A stretch of 64,000 bases of DNA from CAYRES01 sp964423425 (lineage in GTDB: Bacteria; Actinomycetota; Thermoleophilia; RBG-16-64-13), in the NCBI GenBank assembly GCA_964423425.1, contig CAYRES010000001.1:186001-250000 (forward strand), read 5' to 3'. The notes below the pieces were generated by a model that saw only the letters and a list, made by a program, of their open reading frames with translations, was not told the DNA's origin and made no database searches. The position numbers and the translations under genes were made by a program. Positions 7,555-15,367 of the stretch are shown here, piece by piece; within the stretch, counting starts at the first letter, position 1; every line of letters starts with the position of its first letter.

Positions 7555-8970
7555 TCAGATGCCGGCGTGCGCCAATTCCCTCTCCATGAGCTTGAGCAGT
7601 CCGGCCGCGGTTCTGCGGAGACGGGGGTCTTCGGTAAAGCCTGCACTGAGAGTCAATCCACCGGAGAAACCCGACGCTCCCACAAACACGTAGGGAGGTA
7701 CGAGTGCGGGAATGAGCACGTAGGCGAGTTCCGGCGGCAGAGAGCCGAAACCGAGCCCCTCTTGATCCAGGCGGCCGAGGTTGCTGAAAGGCGGAAACAC
7801 GGTCGCTCGCCGAAAGACCTGCGGCGCGAGGGTCTGGAACACCTTCGAGGCGAGGGGGAAGGGCAGAGTGAAGAGCAGGCCGTGCAGACACCACTCTCCC
7901 AGTCCGGCAACCGGGTGCGCAAGGCCGGCGTTGGCCTTCATCACGGCACCCAGCGTTTCGGTGAAGGAACTGCCGAGGTGAAGAGCTTGGTGCGGTACGT
8001 GGGGGTAGAACCAGCCGGACAGATTCGCGGGAGGAGGGGTTGAGGGGAGAGCCTCCCCTGCCGGAGGATCACTGAGATAGCGGCGCAGATCAACCGTGGT
8101 ACGAATCGGAAACGGGTGCCGGGGTAGACATAGGGCCAAGGCGGCGCACGCGCGCACATGGGCCGTGAGCAGCACGTCGTTGACGGTGCAGCCGAAGAGG
8201 GGCTTCAGCCGCTGCGGAGCGGTGGCGGCCGTCTTGGAGAGATGTCGCACTTCGTAGGCGGGCACGGGGCCCGAATGGGGGGCCGCATATCGTGCTGGTG
8301 GCAGGAGCCAGGAGGCCCGGCCGGCAAGGGATCGGCACTGCTCTTCGACGCTGCCGGCCAACATCCTTACCATCCCTTTCGCGTCCAAGTGCGCGTACGC
8401 CCGGCGGAGCCGTCGGTCGCGCGGTGGGGGTACAGGGGCCGGTAGCGCCATGGGCGTCCGGTCGTCAGGGTTGATGTTGCTGTAGGCGCGGGCCAGAGCT
8501 TCACCTATGCCACCGAGGCTGCGCGCATCGGCGAGCATGTGGTGCACCTTCAGCACCAAGACGTCTCCGGCCTCCGTGTGGGTGAGGAGCAGGGCGGCAA
8601 GGCCACGCCGGGGATCGAGTGGTTGTGCAGTGAAAGCGGCGATGTGGCCGGTTGAGGGGTCTGCGCTTCGAACCGGATCCGACTGTGTGGGCAGGGTGAG
8701 TTCGGTGAGCGCGGGAGGGGTGGCGGAGGGCTCGTAGTAGGGCCGCAGCCCCCACACACCCCGGCGGAACCCGAGGCGAAAACCCAGTTCGGGCAGCAGG
8801 GGTACGAGCGCCTCCCACGCCCGGAGAAGCCTCCTCGCTTCGAGTTCGTAACCGAAGGCCAGCACCAAGTGCAGATTCATGTCGGTGATGGGCCGGGACG
8901 ACAGCAGCACGAGGTCCGGAAGAGGAAGAGGCTCGATCTGCGGTGTGTTGGAAGGTCGGGTCCCGGCCAT
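7555..8970 (-). CDS. condensation-domain-like / acyltransferase protein
   Basis: 471 residues resembling stand-alone condensation or wax-ester-synthase/PapA-type acyltransferases. The catalytic motif reads HHMLADARS near 148 (HHxxxD with Ala in place of the usual Gly). A late NLSGWF-type and NLGRLDQEGLG segment matches the second half of the CAT-like fold. Such enzymes join an acyl donor to an alcohol or amine; neither can be named. No adenylation or carrier domain is nearby, so it is not part of a visible NRPS. ATG 8970 has GAGGA just upstream. Confidence 0.7.
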   Translation of the reverse strand: MAGTRPSNTPQIEPLPLPDLVLLSSRPITDMNLHLVLAFGYELEARRLLRAWEALVPLLPELGFRLGFRRGVWGLRPYYEPSATPPALTELTLPTQSDPVRSADPSTGHIAAFTAQPLDPRRGLAALLLTHTEAGDVLVLKVHHMLADARSLGGIGEALARAYSNINPDDRTPMALPAPVPPPRDRRLRRAYAHLDAKGMVRMLAGSVEEQCRSLAGRASWLLPPARYAAPHSGPVPAYEVRHLSKTAATAPQRLKPLFGCTVNDVLLTAHVRACAALALCLPRHPFPIRTTVDLRRYLSDPPAGEALPSTPPPANLSGWFYPHVPHQALHLGSSFTETLGAVMKANAGLAHPVAGLGEWCLHGLLFTLPFPLASKVFQTLAPQVFRRATVFPPFSNLGRLDQEGLGFGSLPPELAYVLIPALVPPYVFVGASGFSGGLTLSAGFTEDPRLRRTAAGLLKLMERELAHAGI

Positions 8971-9097
8971 GGCATTCCTCGAGTCGCGGGCTTGGTAAGA
9001 TGCACGGCTGGCCAGCCATACTACCCTCGGTGGGTGGCTCGATAAACCCCGCGGTCCGGAGCCGGCTTCGGACTGCCCCAGCGAACGGTGGGACGAC

Positions 9098-10039
9098 GTG
9101 AGCGCACCAAGGCGCAGACAGGTGTCTCTGAGGCGCAGAGGCTATCTCCTGGCGGGATTGGCCGCCTGCTTCTGGGCCTTGGGAGCACTGGTGGCCAAGG
9201 GTCTGTTCGGCCGGTTCGCCTTCACCCTCGAGCCGGCGCAACTGTCGGCCGCCCGGGCAGGCACGAGCTTCATCGCCATAGCCCTCCTGCTGGTGGCGTG
9301 GAGGCGCTCGGCCTTCCGTCTGCCATTACGGGCGTTGCCGTTCATGGTGGTGTTCGGGGTGGCCGGACAGGCGCTCCTGCACCTCACCTACTACATGGCT
9401 ATCGCCCATGCGGGAGTGGCTACGGCCATACTGCTCCAATACCTGGCTCCGGTGCTGGTGATGATCGTGTCGGTGCTCTTCCTGGGAGAGCGGTTCACGT
9501 TGGTCCTGCCCGCAGCGGTGAGTCTCGCTGTGGTGGGTTGCGCCCTCATGGTGGGGGCGGTAGGGAGCCGGGGGCTCACGGTGAGCAACACGGGCATTGC
9601 CTGGGGGCTCGTCTCCGCCGCGTTCTTCTCCTGCTACATACTCATGGGCAAAGTGGCTGCCGGACGCTATTCGTCCTGGACTCTGCTGGTGTACGGTCTG
9701 GGGGCGGCCAGTCTGTTCTGGTTGGTGTACTTCCGGGGTTTCTCGGCGCTGGCTGCTGCCTATTCCGCTCCAGTGGGCGCGGTTGCGGTTCTGTTCATCT
9801 CCTTGGTGGGAACCCTCCTGCCTTTCGGCCTCTTTCTCAAAGCACTTGAGTACATTGAAGCCACAGAGGCAGGTATCACGGCCACGCTCGAGCCGGTGGT
9901 GGCCGGAGTGGGGGCCTTTCTCTTGTTGGGCGAGGCATTGACAGTGGTTCAGCTCGTGGGCGCCGCGCTCGTGATAGCGGCCATTGTCTTGGTGCAGACG
10001 ACCACTCTCCGTGACGGCATGCTGCCACCGGGAGACTGA
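9098..10039 (+). CDS. EamA/DMT-family transporter
   Basis: 313-residue integral membrane protein with ten predicted hydrophobic segments in two EamA repeats (about 15-150 and 165-300), the usual drug/metabolite transporter arrangement. Family marks include WALGALVAKGLFGR in TM1, YYMAIAHAGVATAILLQYLAPVL and the second-repeat equivalent EYIEATEAGITATLEPVVA. The likely role is export or uptake of a small metabolite; the substrate cannot be inferred. GTG 9098 begins a basic cytoplasmic N-terminus (SAPRRRQVSLRRR). It is divergent from the acyltransferase-like gene. Confidence 0.9.
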   Translation: MSAPRRRQVSLRRRGYLLAGLAACFWALGALVAKGLFGRFAFTLEPAQLSAARAGTSFIAIALLLVAWRRSAFRLPLRALPFMVVFGVAGQALLHLTYYMAIAHAGVATAILLQYLAPVLVMIVSVLFLGERFTLVLPAAVSLAVVGCALMVGAVGSRGLTVSNTGIAWGLVSAAFFSCYILMGKVAAGRYSSWTLLVYGLGAASLFWLVYFRGFSALAAAYSAPVGAVAVLFISLVGTLLPFGLFLKALEYIEATEAGITATLEPVVAGVGAFLLLGEALTVVQLVGAALVIAAIVLVQTTTLRDGMLPPGD

Positions 10040-10051
10040 GGTTCCTGCGGG

Positions 10052-10079
10052 CGGCTCCTTGGTGCCCGGCACGGAGCCG
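10052..10079 (+). terminator. weak hairpin after the EamA gene
   Basis: Seven-base inverted repeat CGGCTCC / GGAGCCG with a 14-base loop, starting 13 bases after the transporter stop. It has no T-run. The same CGGCTCC/GGAGCCG core recurs in the stronger hairpins at 14271-14307 and 28717-28747. Confidence 0.35.
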
Positions 10080-10200
10080 GTGAGGGGCGCGCATACTGCT
10101 ACACTGAGGAAGCGAGTGGTCTGTCTCCCTCGCGTGGGTCAGGGAAGGCACTGCATCCGCGCCGCCGGTGCGGTGGGCGCCGAAGTGCGGGGAGTGTCGA

Positions 10201-11052
10201 TTGCTTGTGAAGAACGCGCTTCTCAGATTCTACGCCGAACTCAACGATTTCCTGCCTGCTCCTCTGCGGCAGGTGGCATTCACGCATGAGTTCGAGCGCA
10301 CCAGGTCTGTGAAGGACGCCATCGAGAGTCTCGGTGTGCCGCACACGGAGGTCGACCTGATACTGGTGGATGGGAGTCCGGTGACCTTCGCGCATCGCCT
10401 GCGGGATGGGGACCGTGTGAGTGTATTCCCGGTGTTCGAGTCCTTCGACATCTCTTCACTGACTCGCCTGCGTTCTGCACCGCTTCGTAACCCTGCGTTC
10501 GTCGCGGATGTTCACTTGGGCAGACTGGCACGCTATCTGCGGATGCTCGGCTTCGACACCGCGTGGCCGGGTGATGTGCCCGATGACCGCTTGGCCGAGG
10601 TGGCGGTGGGGGAGAACAGGGCGGTGCTCACTCGCGACAGGGGACTGCTGAAGAGGAATGCGGTCACTCACGGGTACGCGGTCCGCAGCAAAGAACCATC
10701 CGCCCAAATCGCGGAGGTGGTCTCGCGTTTCGACCTGTCGGCAGGCGTGCGCCCCTTCAGCCGCTGCCTGCGCTGCAACGGCCTTCTGCGTGAGGCCACC
10801 CAGGAGGAGATCGAGCGCAAGGCGCCGGACCGGGTGAGGCAGGACGCGAGCGGCTTTCGCTTCTGCCTCGGCTGCGGCCGTCTCTACTGGCGGGGGTCTC
10901 ACTATGATGCCATGCAGAGGTTGGTGGCCTCTGTCATCGAGAGCGGAGCAGGTGTCTTGGAGGAGTGCGCCGGCGCGAGTGGTGATACGTCGGACGCCCC
11001 CCCTTCAACCGGCCGGAGTGGATCGGGCCAGGAAAGTGAGTGTGAGGGGTGA
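10201..11052 (+). CDS. Mut7-C RNase-domain protein with N-terminal ubiquitin-like domain
   Basis: About 283 residues. The N-terminal 80 form a Mut7-C-associated beta-grasp (ubiquitin-like) domain (VKNALLRFYAELNDFLP, ending HRLRDGDRVSVFPVFESFD). Residues about 97-245 are a Mut7-C PIN-like RNase domain (FVADVHLGRLARYLRMLGFD, VLTRDRGLLKRN) followed by a zinc ribbon (CLRCN and CLGCGRLYW). The conserved Asp residues of the PIN fold are present. TTG 10201 has GGGGAG six bases upstream; GTG 10207 is an alternative. The biological role of this widespread family is not established. Confidence 0.85.
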   Translation: MLVKNALLRFYAELNDFLPAPLRQVAFTHEFERTRSVKDAIESLGVPHTEVDLILVDGSPVTFAHRLRDGDRVSVFPVFESFDISSLTRLRSAPLRNPAFVADVHLGRLARYLRMLGFDTAWPGDVPDDRLAEVAVGENRAVLTRDRGLLKRNAVTHGYAVRSKEPSAQIAEVVSRFDLSAGVRPFSRCLRCNGLLREATQEEIERKAPDRVRQDASGFRFCLGCGRLYWRGSHYDAMQRLVASVIESGAGVLEECAGASGDTSDAPPSTGRSGSGQESECEG

Positions 11053-12065
11053 GCCGTGGGGCCAAGGCCGTCGTGTGGGTGTGCGGGTGCCTGCTCGTGC
11101 TGGTGACGTTGGTGCCGCTGGTGATACCGGTGAGGCCGGCGCCGGGTACGCTTCCGGCCGCGGAGGTGGCGCCTGGGGGCGGCAGATTCGTGGAGGTGGA
11201 GGGTATCTCTGTCTACCTGGAGGAAGCGGGCGACGGTGAGCCGGCGTTGATCCTGCTGCATGGTTTTGGAGCGAGCGTGTTCTCCTTTCGGGAGGTGATC
11301 GAACCTCTCACCGAGTGGGCTCGCGTGGTGGCGTTTGACCGCCCCGGCTTCGGGTTCACGGAACGGCCGCGCCGAGGTGGATGGCAGGGTGCGAATCCCT
11401 ATGGGGTGGAAGGGCAGGCCGGGCTCACGGTGGCGTTGATGGACGAGCTCGGCGTGGATCGGGCAGTGCTCATCGGCCATTCGGCCGGGGCGGCTGTGGC
11501 GGCACGTGTCGCCATCGTGTATCCGGAGCGGGTGGACGCGCTCATTCTGGTGGCGCCTGCCATCTTGACCTCCGGAGGAGCACCCGGCTGGGTCAGACCT
11601 CTTCTGGCCATCCCCCAGATCGACCGGCTGGGACCGCTTGCCGTGCGGGGGTTCGTCGATCGTCTCGAGGGCATACTCGACCGCTCCTGGTACGACGCTT
11701 CGCGCCTCACCGACGGCGTTCGGGAGGGCTACAAGGCGCCACTCCGGGTCGATGGGTGGGATCGGGGCCTCTGGGAGATCCTGAGGGCTCCTTCGGCCGG
11801 GGACATAGCCGGAAGGCTCAGCGAGATATGCGTACCCGTCCTGGTGTTGAGCGGCACAGCGGACGAAATCGTTCCACCGTCTGATTCCCTTGCGGTCGCG
11901 GAGGCCGTACCGGGAGCACGGTTCGCTCTCATCGACGAGACGGGGCATGTGCCTCACGAGGAGCGTCCGGCCGACTTTGTTATGCTGATAGAGGAGTTTC
12001 TCAAAGAACGGGTCTTCGCTTCGCAGGCGAGGGCACGTGAGAGCAAGAGCAGCGAGGAGTGGTGA
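11049..12065 (+). CDS. membrane-anchored alpha/beta hydrolase
   Basis: 338 residues. A hydrophobic N-terminus (about 5-27) looks like a signal anchor, so the catalytic part is probably outside the membrane. The hydrolase core shows LILLHGFGASVFSFREV, VAFDRPGFGFTERP, nucleophile elbow VLIGHSAGAAVAARVA and the late acid/His pair GTADEIVPPSD and DETGHVPHEERP. GTG 11049 overlaps the stop of the Mut7-C gene and the stop overlaps the next start, so the three genes look co-transcribed. The substrate is unknown. Confidence 0.88.
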   Translation: MSRGAKAVVWVCGCLLVLVTLVPLVIPVRPAPGTLPAAEVAPGGGRFVEVEGISVYLEEAGDGEPALILLHGFGASVFSFREVIEPLTEWARVVAFDRPGFGFTERPRRGGWQGANPYGVEGQAGLTVALMDELGVDRAVLIGHSAGAAVAARVAIVYPERVDALILVAPAILTSGGAPGWVRPLLAIPQIDRLGPLAVRGFVDRLEGILDRSWYDASRLTDGVREGYKAPLRVDGWDRGLWEILRAPSAGDIAGRLSEICVPVLVLSGTADEIVPPSDSLAVAEAVPGARFALIDETGHVPHEERPADFVMLIEEFLKERVFASQARARESKSSEEW

Positions 12066-12583
12066 TGGGTGAGGAGATAGGCATCGAGGGTGTCGAGCCT
12101 CAGACGGTGGTCTGCGTCACAGCACACACGACTCTCGAGCGATTGGGAGACACGCTCGAGTCGGCCCTTATGGAGGCATGGGAGTATGTGGAGCGCAGCC
12201 GTCTCGAGGTGGTGGGCCCTCCCTTCACGCGCTACCACACGTTTAACGAAGAGCACATCGAGCTCTCGACCGGGTTTCCCGTGGCGGCCGCTCCCGCAGG
12301 GCTGATGGACGAGCCACCGTCTTGTGACGGAGACGGGTCCATGCGGGCCCGGCCCTCTTCTTCGCGGGTGGAAGTGGGAGAACTTCCCGGCGGCCGGGCC
12401 GCGGCACTCACCTACCTCGGTTCGTACTTCAACCTCCCTGGCGCGTACCGCGCCCTCGGCGAGTGGATCGTCGAGCAGGGGCTCACTCCGGAGGGGGCGC
12501 CGTGGGAGGTTTATGTGAGCGATCCGGGCAGCGTGCGGGATCCTGAGAGCTGGCAGACACGCGTCTTCTGGCCGGTGAGGTAG
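12065..12583 (+). CDS. GyrI-like / effector-binding domain protein
   Basis: 172 residues with the layout of a stand-alone AraC-type effector-binding (GyrI-like) domain: an early beta strand EPQTVVCVTAHTTLERLGDTL, central GPPFTRYHTF and EHIELSTGFPV, then VGELPGGRAAALTYLGSY and a terminal PWEVYVSDPG strand. Such domains bind small hydrophobic molecules without a DNA-binding part. The ATG overlaps the preceding stop (TGATG). The ligand is unknown. Confidence 0.8.
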   Translation: MGEEIGIEGVEPQTVVCVTAHTTLERLGDTLESALMEAWEYVERSRLEVVGPPFTRYHTFNEEHIELSTGFPVAAAPAGLMDEPPSCDGDGSMRARPSSSRVEVGELPGGRAAALTYLGSYFNLPGAYRALGEWIVEQGLTPEGAPWEVYVSDPGSVRDPESWQTRVFWPVR

Positions 12584-12645
12584 AGGCCGGGTGGAGCGCC
12601 TGTCTGCGTTCCGCCGGGCGTTGAGGAGACTGCGGGGGAGAAACC

Positions 12646-13230
12646 ATGAAGCAATCGCTTGGTGCGCGCACTATCATCTATCCCGCCCCGGTCATGGTGG
12701 TCGGCACGTACGACTCTCGGGACCGGCCGAATGTCATGACGGCCGCGTGGGGTGGCATCTGTTGCTCGCAGCCGCCCTGCCTGTGCGTCGGGGTGCGGGA
12801 GCAGAGGTACACGTACGAGGCCTTGACGGCCCGGCGGGCTTTCACCATCAGTCTGCCGGATAGGGCCCATGCCGCGGCGGCCGACTACTTCGGCATGGTG
12901 AGTGGCCGTGACGCGGATAAGTTCGCACGGACGGGGCTCACAGCGGCTCGAAGCCGGCTGGTCGACGCCCCCTACGTGGCCGAATTCCCTCTGATTGTGG
13001 AGTGTGTGCTCAGAGGGACGATGGACTTGGGGGCGCACACGCTCTTTGTGGGTGAGATCGTGGATGTGAGGGTGGAGGAAGCACTTCTCGGCGCCGACGG
13101 TCATCCGGACCTCGAGAAGATGGAACCCATCGCCTTCATGCCGGGCAACGACTACTACGGTTTCAGCGGCCGGGTGGCCGCGGCCTTCAGTGCAGGAGCG
13201 ATGTATTGCGGGGAGAATCAGGAAGGGTGA
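12646..13230 (+). CDS. flavin reductase-like FMN-binding protein
   Basis: 194 residues of the flavin-reductase-like/FMN-binding split-barrel family. Recognisable parts are the N-terminal PAPVMVVGTYDSRDRPNVMTAAWGG, central RAFTISLPD and the GRDADKFARTGLT segment where FMN-binding members contact the phosphate. Members reduce flavin with NAD(P)H or act as small electron carriers in anaerobes. The ATG follows GGGGGAGA at workable spacing. It ends four bases before the lipoprotein gene. Confidence 0.88.
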   Translation: MKQSLGARTIIYPAPVMVVGTYDSRDRPNVMTAAWGGICCSQPPCLCVGVREQRYTYEALTARRAFTISLPDRAHAAAADYFGMVSGRDADKFARTGLTAARSRLVDAPYVAEFPLIVECVLRGTMDLGAHTLFVGEIVDVRVEEALLGADGHPDLEKMEPIAFMPGNDYYGFSGRVAAAFSAGAMYCGENQEG

Positions 13231-13234
13231 GTTC

Positions 13235-14077
13235 ATGTTCGGCATAGCGAAGAGGAGCGGTCGGCGGGCGGGGGTGCGTCGCCGTCGGTCGCGGGCTGGG
13301 ATGACCGTCGTAACCGTGGTGGTGGTCGCCGTTGCAGGGCTGGCGTTCTCGGTGGCGATGATGGGAGGATGTGGCGCAGACAACTCCGAGGGGCGAGCGG
13401 ACTTCCAAGAGCCCATCTCGGTGGGAAAGGCACTGGCGGCGGAAGACGGGCTGAAGCTCGTAGTCCAGGGCTTCTTGTTGTGCGAGGGGGATGAGATACG
13501 GCTTTGTGAACGAGTACTCGAGTCGTTCCCTCCGCAGTGCGGTGGTGACTTTCTGAAGATTGAGGGAGTGGAGCCCATCGACTTCGTCGGTCTTGTGAGC
13601 CCGGCCGCATCCTCGGTGGGTAGAGAGGTCTCATGGTCCGATCAACCCCGAACGGTGGTCGGAGTGAAGTCGGGCAGCACGCTCGCGATGCAGGAGGTCC
13701 CCACGAGAGTCGAGACGACTGCCGATCAGGTGCGGGTCAGGTTCTCGTATGCTCCGCAGCCCCTCAATCAGAGGGGTAGGGTGACGTGGTTCTTCGATGT
13801 CTCCAATCTCGGTCTTGAACCTCTCACTCTCCTGTTCTCCACGGGGCAGAAGGGTGATGTGGTTCTCATGAGGGGGGCTGACGAGGTCTACCGTTTCGGT
13901 GCGGACAAAGCGTTCACGGAGGCCATGGAGGAAGTCACTATCGAGGGGGGTGCCCGCTGGGGCTTTGCGCTCGAAGATGAGCTTGACGTCGCCACGGGCG
14001 ATGTTGAGGTGGTGGCCAGGGTGACTACCAGGTTACCCGCGCTTCCGGAATTGGCTCTGCAGTCCCGGGTGGAGTAG
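13235..14077 (+). CDS. lipoprotein with BsuPI-type protease-inhibitor domain
   Basis: 280 residues. A very basic N-terminus (RRAGVRRRRSRAG) precedes a hydrophobic segment ending in the lipobox-like MMGGC, so export and lipid anchoring are likely. The C-terminal 100 residues (VTWFFDVSNLGLEPLTLLF, then the DEVYRF and ALEDEL strands) resemble the intracellular proteinase inhibitor BsuPI fold. The middle has four Cys that could pair. ATG 13235 has GGAAGGG upstream. The stop at 14077 lies just before the homopolymer/N tract, so the 3' flank is unreliable. Confidence 0.65.
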   Translation: MFGIAKRSGRRAGVRRRRSRAGMTVVTVVVVAVAGLAFSVAMMGGCGADNSEGRADFQEPISVGKALAAEDGLKLVVQGFLLCEGDEIRLCERVLESFPPQCGGDFLKIEGVEPIDFVGLVSPAASSVGREVSWSDQPRTVVGVKSGSTLAMQEVPTRVETTADQVRVRFSYAPQPLNQRGRVTWFFDVSNLGLEPLTLLFSTGQKGDVVLMRGADEVYRFGADKAFTEAMEEVTIEGGARWGFALEDELDVATGDVEVVARVTTRLPALPELALQSRVE

Positions 14078-14082
14078 GAGAA

Positions 14083-14263
14083 GGGGGCGGGGGGGGGGGG
14101 GCCCCCCCCCCCCCCCCCCCAACCCCCCCCCCCCCCCCCCGGCGGGGGGGGGGGGGCCCCCCCGCCCCCCCCGGCCCACTAAACCAAACNNNNNNNNNNG
14201 GCCCGGGGGGGGGGGGGGGTTGGGGGCGGGGGGGGGGGGGGCCCCCCCCCCCCCCCCCCCGCC
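14083..14263. other. assembly gap and homopolymer artefact
   Basis: Ten N (14190-14199) sit among long pure G and pure C runs, in places over 20 bases, unlike anything else in the window. This is how failed scaffolding or poly-G sequencing reads look. The real sequence and length between the two convergent lipoprotein genes are unknown here. Confidence 0.9.
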
Positions 14264-14270
14264 CGCAAAC

Positions 14271-14307
14271 CGGCTCCGCCGCCGGCCTTCGGACGGCGGC
14301 GGAGCCG
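14271..14307. terminator. strong hairpin between convergent lipoprotein genes
   Basis: Thirteen-base perfect inverted repeat (arms 14271-14283 and 14295-14307, core CGGCTCCGCC) around an 11-base loop. It begins 16 bases beyond the stop of the minus-strand chagasin-like gene. No T-run follows, but the stem is very stable and could serve both convergent genes. Confidence 0.65.
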
Positions 14308-14322
14308 TCCGTCAAGCCGGGC

Positions 14323-15234
14323 CTACTTCTCCACAACCACTCCCACGAAGAAGTTGTTGGTCACCTCGCCGCCGGGACCGGCATAGTGGAGTTCGAGGGC
14401 GGTTGCTCCCGCTGCGACCACGTTGAAGGTCCACACGTACACGCCCCCTTCGCCTGGATCGGGGCCGAAGGGCTGATACTCGGGCTCCTCCGCCAGCTTG
14501 ATGACATCATCCTCCACCGGCTGATCGATTCTCCATAGGAAGCCGGTAGACGGGTTGCCCTGCAGGGTCAAGACCAACTTCCAGCCGGTATCGACGTGCA
14601 CCACCTGGCCGTCGTAGCGCTCATCGATGTAGACGGTGTTCGGTTGAGTCGTGGTGGTGGGGCGTGGCTTGGTAGTGGTGGTGGTGGGGGGTTCCGTCGT
14701 GGTGGTGGGCTGCGCCGTCGACGTAGTGGTGGGGTGCGTGCTGGTGGTGACTTTGGCCGACTCCGTCTTCACGGTCACTGCGAAGCTCTTCTCGGTCTTG
14801 CCCAAGGAACTCACATAGTTGGCGTGGACCTTGGATTCACCGATCGACATGACGAGGAAGGAGAAGGTGTAGGTGGCGGGAGCGCCTTCGAGATTGGAGT
14901 CCCGCGAGATGTCCGGGCCCGGCAGGGTGCGCAGGTACTGGGGCTGAGGAGGCACGAGATTCCAGGTGTAGCCTGCAGCCGGCTCCCCCTTGAGGACCAC
15001 CTGGAGGGTGGCTCCAGGCTGGGCGTGGATGACCGAACCGTTGGAACTCTCATCCACGCGTATCACGGTGCCCTGCGAAGTCGTGGTGGATGCCGGAGGA
15101 GCGGTGGTGCTGGGCTCGGGCGCGGCTGTGGTTGTGGTGGTGCCCCCACAACCGGCGAGTGCCGCAAGGAGGAACAGGAGTGCCGTACATGCTGCGATGA
15201 TTACGCCGCTCTTCGCCCCATGATGCCTTCTCAT
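14323..15234 (-). CDS. lipoprotein with two chagasin-like (I42) domains
   Basis: 303 residues. The signal peptide ends at a good lipobox (LAALAGC). Two domains follow, each preceded by a Thr/Pro-rich linker: domain 1 has GEPAAGYTWNL and domain 2 has GNPSTGFLWRI, both like the NPTTGY loop of chagasin-type cysteine-protease inhibitors. Each ends with strands resembling the family (YTFSFLVMSIGESKVHANY; YVWTFNVVAAGATALELHY). ATG 15234 is chosen over 15240 because GAGGAGG is then six bases upstream. The likely role is surface-bound inhibition of cysteine peptidases; the target is unknown. Confidence 0.78.
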   Translation of the reverse strand: MRRHHGAKSGVIIAACTALLFLLAALAGCGGTTTTTAAPEPSTTAPPASTTTSQGTVIRVDESSNGSVIHAQPGATLQVVLKGEPAAGYTWNLVPPQPQYLRTLPGPDISRDSNLEGAPATYTFSFLVMSIGESKVHANYVSSLGKTEKSFAVTVKTESAKVTTSTHPTTTSTAQPTTTTEPPTTTTTKPRPTTTTQPNTVYIDERYDGQVVHVDTGWKLVLTLQGNPSTGFLWRIDQPVEDDVIKLAEEPEYQPFGPDPGEGGVYVWTFNVVAAGATALELHYAGPGGEVTNNFFVGVVVEK

Positions 15235-15367
15235 GACCATCCTCCTCGAATGCTGCTTGTGTGCGCTGTCTCTCTCCGGGCCCACATGGACGTCTCCCCG
15301 AGGAGACATGCCCTCGTTCATAGGGTCGGCAGGGCTGAACGCATTCTTGAGTACGACCCCCCGCCTC

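Noticed and set aside
11385..11410. tRNA-like T-loop sequence (GTGCGAATCCC)
   Set aside because: It is inside the alpha/beta hydrolase coding sequence and no cloverleaf can be built around it. No tRNA gene was found in the window.
14025..14336. Minus-strand ORF of Pro/Gly runs across the N gap
   Set aside because: Its sequence comes from the homopolymer artefact and includes unknown residues.
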